Part shown: piece after piece, positions 28,814 through 37,036 of the stretch | Position numbering within the stretch: the stretch's first letter is position 1 | Layout: every line of letters begins with the position of its first letter | Assembly (NCBI GenBank): GCA_937928385.1 | Contig: CALEZD010000011.1 | Coordinates: 11,532 to 75,531 of the forward strand | Origin: an uncultured Bacteroidota bacterium | GTDB lineage: Bacteria > Bacteroidota > Bacteroidia > Chitinophagales > Chitinophagaceae | Length of the DNA stretch: 64,000 nt | Reading direction: 5' to 3' | Notes under the pieces: generated by a model | The model's database searches: none | Seen by the model: the letters and a program-made list of their open reading frames with translations, nothing else | What the model was told of the DNA's origin: nothing | Made by a program: the position numbers and the translations under genes

Positions 28814-29203
28814 ATGAAAGTATTCCGCTATATCGCTATGTTGTTGCTGCTGTTCAATGCAGTCAGTGCTTTATTCGGCGGCTACATGCTTATTGATGAC
28901 CCCACAGGCAACACCCTGCACATGCCTGTTGATATGATGAAGAAAGGCCCTTTTAATAACTATCTTATCCCGGGCATAACATTGTTTACCGTATTAGGTG
29001 TGGGCAGCCTGGTAGTTTTGCTCATGCTTATATTCAAGCCCCGCTATCATGTACAGGCTGTATTTGTAGAGGGCTTCGCTACCATCGCATGGATTGTTAC
29101 GCAAATGATTGTGGTGCAGGATATAGTCCTGTTGCAGATTATCTATTTGTCTGTAGGTGCTGTATTGGTATTGTGCAGCTTATCCCTCAGCAGCAACCGC
29201 TGA
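28814..29203 (+). CDS. Uncharacterised four-TM membrane protein
   Basis: 129 residues with four hydrophobic helices separated by short loops, including MPVDMMKKGPFNNYLIPGITLF. No recognised catalytic motif. It is 4 bases after the SafE-like gene, so it is transcribed with the cbb3 operon, but a dedicated role is not established. Ends 5 bases from a convergent glycosyltransferase gene. Confidence 0.72.
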   Translation: MKVFRYIAMLLLLFNAVSALFGGYMLIDDPTGNTLHMPVDMMKKGPFNNYLIPGITLFTVLGVGSLVVLLMLIFKPRYHVQAVFVEGFATIAWIVTQMIVVQDIVLLQIIYLSVGAVLVLCSLSLSSNR

Positions 29204-29208
29204 CGGGT

Positions 29209-30891
29209 TTATTTTACTTCAATAACTATTTGCTCGCCGTTAATAGCAGGTGGCAGCCAGCCGATAACTATATCTAGATACAGTTCGTAGCTGCCTTTCT
29301 CTTCAGGGGCTTGTATACTTACAGTGTATGTTTCCCCGCTTCCAGCCATGTTATCATCCACAAAGAAATCTTTCCGTTCGTCTTTCACCAGTTTGCCTTT
29401 TTTAAAAATCATACTGTGCATCTCTGCCACAAAGCCCGGGTTGCCTGCTAATGTCCATGCACTGTCTGTGGTATTTATCCTGAAATTGACTGCCCTTATC
29501 TCCCCAGGCATCAGTTGCAGCTCCTTTTCCACAGGTACTATTTGTATATGCGATGCCGACCGGAAATTATCTATATATGCGTATTGAAAAACACCTTTGC
29601 CGGTATTAAACCCTTCCATGCCATCTACAGTATAGTTAGGAACAAGCATCACGGCCTGGCCCTGTATATCCCGTTCATCTTCCCATATATTATACTGGTT
29701 CTTCCTGCCCATCCTGTTGTTCAGCGATATAGCCCGTTGCCCGGTATAAAATTCATACCAGGCAGCGTATTGGTATTTATTCATAAATGCTACCGGCTTA
29801 TTGTCTGCATATTTTTGTATCTCATTCGCCCACTGTTGGGTATGGTGGAACGTCTCTTTCAGGTAGGCGAATGGTTTATTGTCTGGCAGGAAATTGTATA
29901 TCAGGTATATCCTGATTATGGCAATCAGTAAAAATGAGATAAGAAAACTATTACGTGTAAACCGGTGGAACCAGTCTTTTTGTTCGCAGTATTTGTACCC
30001 GGTAACGAATGCGGGTAGCAGTGCAAAAGCTACCCAGTTGGCTTCGCCCCTGCCTTTAAAGGTCATGACCAAAAAGAAGATAAGCGTACCTGCCGTCATC
30101 CATTTCAGTGTCTTTTCAAATTCAGTGTTAGCTTTCTTTTTGAATGTATGCCAGGCAAACACAATACCTGCCACAGGGCTGAACATCAGTACAACTGACA
30201 ATAGGTAGTTCAGGCTAAATTCAATTTGATAAGGTTCTGAAGAACGCTCGTACAGGTGATATTTAATCGAAGGGAAATCGTGGGCCGCTTGCCATTGTAT
30301 ATGGGGTATAAACAGGTTCAGGCTTAGCAGGGCTATCAGCCAGAATGTTTTTCTTTTCAGCAATTGCAGGTTCGACAGTACGGCAAAACCTATCACTAAT
30401 ATGCCATGGTATTTGCTCAGCAGCAGCAGGGTAGCGTTCAGCGCCAATAGTATCGATATGCCCCAGCCATCTTTTTGCAGGTACTGCTTGTACAGGTACA
30501 GGAAGGTGGCCGTGAACAATAACAAAGGCATATCGGGCAACGCCAGGAAGCCGATAAAATGAAACGCACCTATGGATGCTACCGACAGGTAAAACAGTTT
30601 CAGGTTCTTTGGCTTAACTAACAGCTCCAGCACATATATCATCAGGGCGCTGCTGAGTACAAAGAGCAGCCTCACCCCCAGTTCATTTTGCAATAGCCAA
30701 TATCCCGGTTTGATGAGTGCAGCCACCACCGGCGGATGGTCAAAATATCCCCAGGACAAATGTTGTGCGTACTTCCAGTAGTATGCCTCGTCGGCCAATA
30801 ACTCTGTGAAGTTGGCTTGTATCAACGAAACAACCAGCCATGCTATATAAAAGCTGTAGCGTATGATGGCATTCTTATGGCTGTTTCCCAT
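29209..30891 (-). CDS. GT39/ArnT-like membrane glycosyltransferase
   Basis: About 560 residues with 11-13 TM helices in the N-terminal 350 residues and a C-terminal beta-rich periplasmic part. The first loop contains ELLADEAYYWKY followed by SWGYFDHPPVVA, the acidic DE motif and aromatic/HPP patch of PMT/ArnT-type enzymes that use polyprenyl-phosphate sugars. The acceptor is unknown (lipid A or protein are both possible). I use ATG 30891; the longer TTG start adds 14 unremarkable residues. Confidence 0.85.
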   Translation of the reverse strand: MGNSHKNAIIRYSFYIAWLVVSLIQANFTELLADEAYYWKYAQHLSWGYFDHPPVVAALIKPGYWLLQNELGVRLLFVLSSALMIYVLELLVKPKNLKLFYLSVASIGAFHFIGFLALPDMPLLLFTATFLYLYKQYLQKDGWGISILLALNATLLLLSKYHGILVIGFAVLSNLQLLKRKTFWLIALLSLNLFIPHIQWQAAHDFPSIKYHLYERSSEPYQIEFSLNYLLSVVLMFSPVAGIVFAWHTFKKKANTEFEKTLKWMTAGTLIFFLVMTFKGRGEANWVAFALLPAFVTGYKYCEQKDWFHRFTRNSFLISFLLIAIIRIYLIYNFLPDNKPFAYLKETFHHTQQWANEIQKYADNKPVAFMNKYQYAAWYEFYTGQRAISLNNRMGRKNQYNIWEDERDIQGQAVMLVPNYTVDGMEGFNTGKGVFQYAYIDNFRSASHIQIVPVEKELQLMPGEIRAVNFRINTTDSAWTLAGNPGFVAEMHSMIFKKGKLVKDERKDFFVDDNMAGSGETYTVSIQAPEEKGSYELYLDIVIGWLPPAINGEQIVIEVK

Positions 30892-30978
30892 TCTTTGATG
30901 AACTATGGTTGCTTGTGTAAAGGTATCAAACAAGTAGGGGAAACAATAACTATGCCACGGGTTGGTATGTGCTTGATA

Positions 30979-31401
30979 TTATTCTATTAATATCGCCAGG
31001 CCTTTGGTGGTGATGTTTTTCTCATCCGTGCACTTAGGGCAGGTTGCATTCAGGTCATCAATAAAAATCCTGTCGCCGCTGGCCAGGTGGTAGTCCATTC
31101 TCGCGGCGTTTTCTGCCAGGCTGCCTTGTTGTTGTTTCAGTTGGCCTACTACTTTTGCCAGCCTCCTGGACATAATGCTTACCGTATAGCCTGTAACAGC
31201 GTAATCATGATTTTTGTAGATTAATTGAATGTATGGTGCCGCTTCCAGGTCAGACAGCCGGATTTTATAATCAGCTTGTTCATGCAGCACGGCGGGTTTC
31301 AACTGTTTACCCACAAAGTATGTCAAATCACTATTCACTTCTTGCGAAAATGCAGCAAATGGCAGCAGCATCGTAACAGCTAATTGTTTAATCGGGTTCA
31401 T
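30979..31401 (-). CDS. Small secreted GldM-C-like protein
   Basis: 140 residues with signal peptide ending AAFSQ. The rest resembles the C-terminal domain of GldM: GYTVSIMSRR, then SGDRIFIDDLNATCPKC and a closing beta strand GLAILIE. The resemblance is to pattern, not proven homology. It contains a CPKC pair. First of three small minus-strand genes of related flavour. Confidence 0.55.
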   Translation of the reverse strand: MNPIKQLAVTMLLPFAAFSQEVNSDLTYFVGKQLKPAVLHEQADYKIRLSDLEAAPYIQLIYKNHDYAVTGYTVSIMSRRLAKVVGQLKQQQGSLAENAARMDYHLASGDRIFIDDLNATCPKCTDEKNITTKGLAILIE

Positions 31402-31430
31402 ATTGCAGAGGTTTTATTAAAGTTAATAAT

Positions 31431-31883
31431 TTAAAAATATATAGATGCGCACACCGCCACAAACAGGTACGATGCTGTTCTTTGTACACTCTTGCGGTAA
31501 GCGATATTTTTACTGCCTTTGGCTATTTTGTAGATGCACACACCAATTGCGGGTATTAATACTACAATGCTCAGTATGGTCAGCATATTAGCCGAAGGCC
31601 AGTGCATAGCCTGGAACAAAACCGATACCAGCGAGAAAGCTATCGCCACACCCGAATAGGTAGCCAGTACCTTATGTTTGGTGGATACTTTATCCAACGC
31701 TCCTTTTTTCATTGCCCGCCTGATGCTGATGTTGTTGAAATAGGCTGTGCTGAGGTAAGCATAAAAGAAGGCAAGTGTCAGCGTACTTACCGTAAGCAAT
31801 ATGCCCGCACCCGGCAGGTTGAAACTCAGGGCAATTATGGACAAGGCGATGGCTGCGATTAATGAAAACTCAACCTTTCTCAT
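31431..31883 (-). CDS. Four-TM protein with GldL-like HWP motif
   Basis: 150 residues with four predicted TM helices, two near each end. LFQAMHWPSANMLTILSIVV resembles the helix of GldL (F-x-x-HWPgA-x-ML). GldL and GldM form the T9SS motor, but this protein lacks the long cytoplasmic region of GldL. A paralog or a decoy of motor components is possible; role unknown. Confidence 0.55.
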   Translation of the reverse strand: MRKVEFSLIAAIALSIIALSFNLPGAGILLTVSTLTLAFFYAYLSTAYFNNISIRRAMKKGALDKVSTKHKVLATYSGVAIAFSLVSVLFQAMHWPSANMLTILSIVVLIPAIGVCIYKIAKGSKNIAYRKSVQRTASYLFVAVCASIYF

Positions 31884-31982
31884 AATTATACCAATAATAA
31901 TAGCTGGAAAGATATTCTTTCCGGCTATTAAGATAATAAAAATATTTAACCTTTCAGCATTCCCCTGCTGATAACGTTTTTT

Positions 31983-32390
31983 TTACTGCAATTCTACAGT
32001 TATTCCGGGCTGTGCAATTGCTTTGGATGAGTTTCTGGACATTACTATTATTTTATCGTATAGTATTTGTGCACCAGGTATCAAATGTGGATATAGTTTG
32101 TCAAATACATCACGCTCCTTGCCGTTCTTCACCGTAAAAGGCCCTATTACGCTTTTTCTGTCCTTTACTATCGCAACATCATATTGGCCTATGAGATAGC
32201 TATCATCTTTGCATACCAGGTGAAGCTTCGGGTCATCTTTTATTACAGATGCAGAAATGGTTTCTTTAATACCCTGTTGCGTAAGCTCGTGCTGCCTGCC
32301 CCGTTCACCAACTGATATTTTTACATCAGTTTGAGCGCTGCAGTATTTGCAGCCAAATAATATGGTCAGTAGTACAATGATATAGCGCAT
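31983..32390 (-). CDS. Small secreted protein, GldM-C-like
   Basis: 135 residues starting MRYIIVLLTILFGCKYCSAQ; the leader could be cut by signal peptidase I after CSA, or lipidated at Cys in LFGC. The rest has GQYDVAIVKDRK and IPGAQILYDKIIVMSRN, like the other GldM-C-like gene nearby. I chose the ATG directly before the signal peptide rather than the longer start. Function unknown. Confidence 0.58.
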   Translation of the reverse strand: MRYIIVLLTILFGCKYCSAQTDVKISVGERGRQHELTQQGIKETISASVIKDDPKLHLVCKDDSYLIGQYDVAIVKDRKSVIGPFTVKNGKERDVFDKLYPHLIPGAQILYDKIIVMSRNSSKAIAQPGITVELQ

Positions 32391-32476
32391 ATGGGTTTGA
32401 GTTTGTTTTATAAATATACGAAAATGCACGACGTAGAAAAACCCTGTTCCCGTTTCCCGAAATATTACGACACAAA

Positions 32477-32500
32477 AAAGAGGAGCAATTGCTCCTCTTT
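32477..32500 (-). terminator. Terminator after acyl-CoA dehydrogenase gene
   Basis: A perfect 24-base palindrome (AAAGAGGAGC-AATT-GCTCCTCTTT) followed on the minus strand by TTTTTT, 20 bases after the stop. Confidence 0.88.
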
Positions 32501-32520
32501 AAAAATACATCTTTTACTAT

Positions 32521-33663
32521 TTAACCTTTCAGAATCGTCCTGCTGATAACGATTTTCTGCACCTCGCTGGTACCCTCGTATATCTGCGTGATTTTCGCGT
32601 CGCGCATCAGGCGCTCTACGTGGAATTCCTTCACATAACCATATCCACCGTGTATCTGCACTGCTTCGCTGGTTACCCACTGGGCTATTTCACTGGCATA
32701 CAGTTTGGCTGTAGCGGCTGCCAGTGTATAATCCTGTCCCTGGTCTTTGGTCCATGCGGCCTTCAGGCACAGCAGGCGTGCTGCTTCAATAGCTGTAGCC
32801 ATATCTGCCAGTTTAAAGGCTATTGCCTGGTGGTTGGATATCTCTGTGCCAAACGCCTTGCGCTCTTTAGAGTATTTCAGCGCCAGTTCGTACGCGCCGC
32901 TGGCAATACCCAGTGCCTGCGATGCTATACCTATACGGCCACCCGCCAGTATCTTCATAGCAAAGGGAAAGCCGAAGCCGTCCTCACCTATGCGGTTCTC
33001 TTTCGGCACTTTCACATCCTGGAACATGATGCTGTGTGTATCGCTACCACGTATGCCTAGTTTGTTTTCTTTTGCGCCTACGGTTACACCCGGCCAGTCT
33101 TTATGTACTATAAAGGCATTGATGCCTTTGTGTTTCTTTTCAGGATATGTCTGCGCTATTACTATATAGTACGATGCGCTGTTACCGTTGGTTATCCAGT
33201 TTTTGGTACCGTTCAGTATATAGTGGTCGCCCATATCATCAGCGGTAGTGCGCTGAGAGGTAGCATCCGAGCCTGCCTCAGGTTCGCTCAGCAGGAAGGC
33301 GCCCAGCTTCTGCCCGCTGGCCAGTTCTGTCAGGTATTTTTGTTTCTGCTCTTCGTTGGCATAGGTTTCCAGTCCCCAGCATACCAGCGAGTTGTTCACA
33401 CTCATACATACAGAAGTAGAAGCGTCCACTTTGGAAATTTCTTCCATAGCCAGCACGTAAGAAACAGTGTCCATGCCCGAGCCGCCATATTTCGGGTCAA
33501 CCATCATACCCAGGAAACCCAGTTCGCCCAGTTCTTTTATCTGCTCTGCAGGAAACTTCTGGTGTTCATCACGCTCTATTACGCCGGGCAGCAGTTTGTT
33601 TTGCGCGAAATCGCGCGCCGCCAGTTGTACCGCTTTTTGCTCTTCTGTTAGTTGGAAGTTCAT
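32521..33663 (-). CDS. Acyl-CoA dehydrogenase
   Basis: A 380-residue FAD enzyme of fatty-acid beta-oxidation. Signatures: GAFLLSEPEAGSDA (substrate/FAD region, about 120-135), NGTKNWITNG, the second signature RMGIA-like region GGRIGIASQALGIA, and the C-terminal QIHGGYGYVKEFHVERLMRDAKITQIYEGTSE with the catalytic-base Glu in YEGTSE. Length is normal for short/medium-chain members. I use ATG 33663 (MNFQLTEEQ), the standard N-terminus. Confidence 0.95.
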   Translation of the reverse strand: MNFQLTEEQKAVQLAARDFAQNKLLPGVIERDEHQKFPAEQIKELGELGFLGMMVDPKYGGSGMDTVSYVLAMEEISKVDASTSVCMSVNNSLVCWGLETYANEEQKQKYLTELASGQKLGAFLLSEPEAGSDATSQRTTADDMGDHYILNGTKNWITNGNSASYYIVIAQTYPEKKHKGINAFIVHKDWPGVTVGAKENKLGIRGSDTHSIMFQDVKVPKENRIGEDGFGFPFAMKILAGGRIGIASQALGIASGAYELALKYSKERKAFGTEISNHQAIAFKLADMATAIEAARLLCLKAAWTKDQGQDYTLAAATAKLYASEIAQWVTSEAVQIHGGYGYVKEFHVERLMRDAKITQIYEGTSEVQKIVISRTILKG

Positions 33664-33741
33664 ATTTGAAAATATCTTTACTTGTTTAGTGCAAATGTGC
33701 TGCAAATGTAGCTTTTTAGGCGTATAAATTCAACTTATAAG

Positions 33742-33851
33742 CTATATAGCAAACTGCTGTTTAAAACTTTCATATTCATCCCTCAGCAGTGCATAACAAG
33801 ACGAGTCTTCATACACGCCTGCTTTAAGATAGTGTCCCCTCATCACCCCTT
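33742..33851 (-). pseudogene. Duplicated 3' end of the acetyltransferase gene
   Basis: In the frame of the neighbouring acetyltransferase this stretch encodes the same GVMRGHYLKAGVYEDSSCYA ending, but continues LLRDEYESFKQQFAI before a TAG. There is no start or body, so it is a remnant. Its 69-base identical part may be the original gene end, with the present ending (LLKEEYGG) being the newer one. Confidence 0.8.
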
Positions 33852-33972
33852 TCCACCTTTGGTCGGTCTTGTGACCGTACCAATCAGCCCCCATACTCCT
33901 CCTTCAGCAGTGCATAACAAGACGAGTCTTCATACACGCCTGCTTTAAGATAGTGTCCCCTCATCACCCCTT
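33783..33972. repeat. 69-bp direct repeat flanking a palindrome
   Basis: 33783-33851 and 33904-33972 are identical 69-base copies. The 52 bases between hold a palindrome at 33857-33883 (stem arms TTGGT and CGGTC, loop about ACAA on the minus strand). The duplication covers the last codons of the acetyltransferase gene. Confidence 0.93.
33857..33883. repeat. Dispersed palindromic element, copy 1
   Basis: A 27-base imperfect hairpin (CTTTGGTCGGTC, loop TTGT, GACCGTACCAA) immediately after the acetyltransferase stop. A near-identical sequence in the opposite orientation, with about three differences, is at 61862-61890 upstream of the SRAP gene, so this is a dispersed family. Confidence 0.75.
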
Positions 33973-34432
33973 CATATTGAAACCCCATATTCTGCAACAA
34001 CTTTATGGAGGGTACATTTTGCGGGCTGGTAAATGCCTCTATCCTGTTCAGTTGCATTTCGCTAAAGCCATGTGCCACAATCGGTGCCAACGCCTCTCCC
34101 ATGTATCCTTTTCGTTTTATGTCTTCGTTGTTCAGGGCATAGCCTATTTCTGCTTTGTTATGGTCGTTATACCATTTATGGTACCCGCATTGCCCTATTG
34201 TACTGCCCGTTGTTTTATCCACCATTACAAACCGCCTGAAGGTCTGGTAGTAGCAAACCATTTTTTTCTCATGCCGCAGTTTTTCCGATGCCAGTTCCTT
34301 CTCAGTCGCATACCCGAAGAATGCCTTTAGCTCATCATCAGTTTTATTCGTCATTAAGTATTCGTACACCTCCGGCGTTACAGCTTTTAATGACATCCGC
34401 TCTGTTTCCAATACTATCATCTGTGGTTCCAT
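33884..34432 (-). CDS. GNAT acetyltransferase (RimJ/RimL-like)
   Basis: A 182-residue N-acetyltransferase. It has LETERMSLKAVTPEVYEYL at the start, acetyl-CoA region IKRKGYMGEALAPIVAHGF, and NVPSIKLLQNMGFQYEGVMRGHYLKAG typical of RimJ/L-type enzymes that modify protein N-termini or small molecules. I reject the longest start (34462) because a terminator of the upstream gene lies there; ATG 34432 or 34420 are both possible. The C-terminus has been altered by the 3' duplication. Substrate unknown. Confidence 0.88.
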   Translation of the reverse strand: MEPQMIVLETERMSLKAVTPEVYEYLMTNKTDDELKAFFGYATEKELASEKLRHEKKMVCYYQTFRRFVMVDKTTGSTIGQCGYHKWYNDHNKAEIGYALNNEDIKRKGYMGEALAPIVAHGFSEMQLNRIEAFTSPQNVPSIKLLQNMGFQYEGVMRGHYLKAGVYEDSSCYALLKEEYGG

Positions 34433-34442
34433 CCCGCAAAAA

Positions 34443-34467
34443 TAAAAAAGAGCGCAGTCCACGCTCT
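34443..34467 (-). terminator. Terminator of the lipoprotein gene
   Basis: A 6-bp stem (AGAGCG with CGCTCT) and 7-base loop are followed on the minus strand by TTTTTT. It sits just before the acetyltransferase start and helps decide that start. Confidence 0.7.
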
Positions 34468-34499
34468 GAATATTTTTTAGTCCAACTCATACTCAATTG

Positions 34500-34519
34500 C
34501 CCCTGCTTTCAAGCAGGGG
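34500..34519. repeat. GC-rich hairpin, REP-like
   Basis: A perfect 9-bp stem (CCCCTGCTT, AAGCAGGGG) with a 2-base loop and no T run, between the lipoprotein stop and the terminator. Shape resembles intergenic palindromes of this phylum; not a terminator by itself. Confidence 0.55.
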
Positions 34520-34570
34520 GAGCGAAATGAAATCTCTACAAGTCAGGCCGCAATACCGCTTTTAGACTTT

Positions 34571-35008
34571 TTACTGCTGTGTTAGATTAAGGACTGTCGA
34601 GCCTCCGGCGGTAACGTATCCAAAGTTGTACGCGTACCAATACTCTCTTTTGCCTGTCCGGGCATTATATGATACGCCCCAACTGCCATTGTATATGTGA
34701 TTGCTGAATGTGTACTTGTCGCCTTCAGTTTTGGTATATGTAAATGTGGTATCTATCCACACTGTGCTGTCTTTTAATGCCACACGTACTACTGAGTCAG
34801 ATATTAAATTGAAGGCGATAACTACATCTTTAAATGCTCTGTTTTTTGATATTGGCCCGGATGTAGAATATGCATTGTACTTTTCTTCACCGTCAAATAG
34901 GTATATCCCGGATATGCCTGCATAAGGCGGTGGTGCATTTTTTTTTGAACAGGCTGTGCATATTATTAATGCAAGTAGTGCCAGGATTATCATTCTACTT
35001 CTATCCAT
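34571..35008 (-). CDS. Hypothetical lipoprotein
   Basis: About 145 residues with MDRSRMIILALLALIICTAC, a type II signal peptide with lipobox ending at Cys20. The mature part is short and beta-rich (YTKTEGDKYTFSNHIYNGSWG). An ATG 12 bases upstream is also possible. No family recognised; located at the outer or inner membrane by lipidation. Confidence 0.75.
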   Translation of the reverse strand: MDRSRMIILALLALIICTACSKKNAPPPYAGISGIYLFDGEEKYNAYSTSGPISKNRAFKDVVIAFNLISDSVVRVALKDSTVWIDTTFTYTKTEGDKYTFSNHIYNGSWGVSYNARTGKREYWYAYNFGYVTAGGSTVLNLTQQ

Positions 35009-35130
35009 AACAGATGTCATAAGAGTTTATAAGTACTGCTAATATACAGGTTGTGGATTATATATTTGTCATATAAGTGTACTTCCTCCCGGAATATGAA
35101 AGCTGCCTTATCTGTAATCCAGATACCCCT

Positions 35131-35952
35131 TTACGGCTGCCACCAGCCATACTCCGGCCATTGGTACGAGAAAGGGTACACCAGCAGCGATATATGTGTC
35201 GAAAATTTTCCCGTCAGCGAATAGTTGCCCGAAAAACTGTTGAATACCTGTCCCTTTTGTATATACTCAGGCCCGCCAAACATCATCAGCATCCTTACCT
35301 TCATCAATACCCCGGTCCTCATGCCGAATTCTGTTTTTATAAACGGTACTGCCGCTTGCGTAATGTTCACTGCTTCTTTAAATATCTTTTTGCTGGGGGC
35401 GGTAAACGCTATCACCGGGCTTACACCGCCACCTATGCTGGCACTCCATTTATGGTTGAATGATGGCCCTGCATCAGCGCCCAGTTTCAGATCCAGGCTG
35501 ATGGGCGCACCCAATTGTATAGTGAAGTCTGTTGCTTTATGTTCTTTGGGATTGGCCCTGTAGGCAAAGCCGCTGTCCAGTTCCTCCCAGGGCAGGTAGC
35601 TGTATGTAAAGTCGGTGGACAATGCCAGTGCCGCTATGTTGGAATTGAACCGGGTAAGTGTGAAGAAACTGCCGATGGTAAATGCATAGCCGCCAATGGT
35701 GCGCACCGTCCGCGATTCTTCTGTCTCGATTAAGTTGTCTGCGTTGTCAAGTCGATACATGGTGTGCTGCTGGTTGGCAAATACGTTATGGAATGTATAG
35801 CCGATATGCATACGCTGGTGTGGTTGCACGGGGCTGCGCCTTATTTTGCCGTCCAGCTCCTTTCGACTGCTATAGGGGCTTATTTGTTGGGCGTACGATG
35901 TGGTTTGAAATAACACCAGGCAGCATACTGCTATTATCAGCGATTTAGTCAT
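35131..35952 (-). CDS. Hypothetical secreted or outer-membrane protein
   Basis: 273 residues with signal peptide MTKSLIIAVCCLVLFQTTSYAQ. Alternating hydrophobic strands (IGGYAFTIGSFFTLTRF, SASIGGGVSPVIAF) and an aromatic C-terminus suggest a small beta-barrel. I use the ATG directly before the signal peptide. Function unknown. Divergent from the ECF sigma gene with 124 bases between. Confidence 0.7.
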   Translation of the reverse strand: MTKSLIIAVCCLVLFQTTSYAQQISPYSSRKELDGKIRRSPVQPHQRMHIGYTFHNVFANQQHTMYRLDNADNLIETEESRTVRTIGGYAFTIGSFFTLTRFNSNIAALALSTDFTYSYLPWEELDSGFAYRANPKEHKATDFTIQLGAPISLDLKLGADAGPSFNHKWSASIGGGVSPVIAFTAPSKKIFKEAVNITQAAVPFIKTEFGMRTGVLMKVRMLMMFGGPEYIQKGQVFNSFSGNYSLTGKFSTHISLLVYPFSYQWPEYGWWQP

Positions 35953-36004
35953 AGGAATGTATTTGACTATAAAGTAAATGCTTCGGATTAATTTAACCAA
36001 TAGT

Positions 36005-36018
36005 TTATTGTAAATTCC
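36005..36018 (+). promoter_or_regulatory. Shared 14-base motif upstream of ECF sigma gene
   Basis: TTATTGTAAATTCC here is repeated exactly at 36985-36998 upstream of the gene after the anti-sigma factor. It lies 59 bases before the sigma start. Candidate recognition site of the sigma factor (autoregulation). Confidence 0.5.
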
Positions 36019-36076
36019 GTATTAAAATTGTTGTGGAATATCCTGCCCAAAACATCTTATTAATAACAGTCCGCCG

Positions 36077-36634
36077 TTGAACAGCAACCAACATAGCGAT
36101 GAAGAACTCCTGCAGGTGTACCACACCACAGGCGACAACCGTTGGCTGGGCATACTCCTGCAACGCTATACCGTATTGCTGCTGGGTGTAGCTATGAAGT
36201 ACCTGAAGGATAAAGACCAGGCTACCGATGCCGTGCAGCAGGTATTCCTCAAAACACTCACATCCCTGCCGCCCGATGTGCAGAACTTCAAAGGGTGGCT
36301 GTATATCCTCATGCGCAACCATTGCTTTCAGCAGCTAAGGGATAAAAAATACATGCAGGGCGATGAGGCACTCCAATACAGCACTGCCAAACCTTTACCC
36401 GATATGCAGGAACTTCATCGCCAGGAACAGGAAATAGACAGGATGAAGGATGCACTGGCTGAACTGGATGAGGGGCAGCGTATATGTCTCACTATGTTTT
36501 ACCTCGAAAAAAAGACCTACCAGCAGATAATGGAAGAAAAAGGATATAGTTTTATGCAGGTGAAAAGTTATATCCAGAATGGTAAAAGAAAATTGAAGGT
36601 GGTATTGGATAAAAACAGGAATACTAATGACTGA
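36077..36634 (+). CDS. ECF-type RNA polymerase sigma factor
   Basis: A 185-residue sigma-70 family protein. Region 2 has GVAMKYLKDKDQATDAVQQVFLK and NFKGWLYILMRNHC; region 4 has LAELDEGQRICLTMFYLEKKTYQQIMEEKG followed by QVKSYIQNGKRKLK. The start appears to be TTG: no ATG exists between the upstream in-frame stop and this point. Its end overlaps the downstream gene by 8 bases, the usual sigma/anti-sigma coupling. Confidence 0.9.
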   Translation: MNSNQHSDEELLQVYHTTGDNRWLGILLQRYTVLLLGVAMKYLKDKDQATDAVQQVFLKTLTSLPPDVQNFKGWLYILMRNHCFQQLRDKKYMQGDEALQYSTAKPLPDMQELHRQEQEIDRMKDALAELDEGQRICLTMFYLEKKTYQQIMEEKGYSFMQVKSYIQNGKRKLKVVLDKNRNTND

Positions 36635-36977
36635 CCAACAGGACATATCGCAATATGGCAAAGGCCACCTGCCCGAAGAGAAGCTGCTGGCTTACCTGGA
36701 GGGGAGGTTATCGCCAGCTGAGCAGCGCGAGGTAGAAGCCCTGTTGGCCGAAGAGAGTATGGAAAGCGATGCATTGGAAGGCCTGCAGCAATTACCCGCC
36801 GATAAAACCCGCCTCATAGCAGAGCGTATCAACTACCGCCTGCAGCACGACCTAAAAAAGAATCGCCACCGCGGCAAAAAGCACTTTTCAGATAATAAAT
36901 GGAGTTGGCTGGCTGTACTCATAGTACTTATATTATCGATATTGGCATATTTTGTTATACAACTAACAGTGTATTAG
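36627..36977 (+). CDS. Anti-sigma-factor-like single-TM protein
   Basis: A 116-residue protein with an N-terminal cytoplasmic part (EEKLLAYLEGRLSPAEQREVEALL, typical of anti-sigma N-termini) and one TM at about 93-113. It lacks the zinc-binding HxxxCxxC motif. Overlap with the sigma gene supports an anti-sigma role. The short C-terminus leaves no periplasmic sensor domain. Confidence 0.8.
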   Translation: MTDQQDISQYGKGHLPEEKLLAYLEGRLSPAEQREVEALLAEESMESDALEGLQQLPADKTRLIAERINYRLQHDLKKNRHRGKKHFSDNKWSWLAVLIVLILSILAYFVIQLTVY

Positions 36978-36984
36978 TACCACG

Positions 36985-37007
36985 TTATTGTAAATTCCCT
37001 ATATTTG
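36985..37007 (+). promoter_or_regulatory. 14-base motif plus TATATTTG before secreted protein gene
   Basis: TTATTGTAAATTCC (36985-36998) repeats the motif in front of the sigma gene. One base later TATATTTG (37000-37007) fits the -7 consensus. This suggests the next gene is a target of the sigma factor. Confidence 0.5.
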
Positions 37008-37036
37008 ATAATTATTCAACCCCCAAAAAGCTCTAT

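Noticed and set aside
33664..33705. Longer start of the acyl-CoA dehydrogenase
   Set aside because: MNFQLTEEQ at 33663 is the typical family start; the extra residues resemble nothing.
36899..37036. 46-residue N-terminal extension of the DNRLRE protein
   Set aside because: It overlaps the anti-sigma gene and lies in front of a clear signal peptide starting at 37037.
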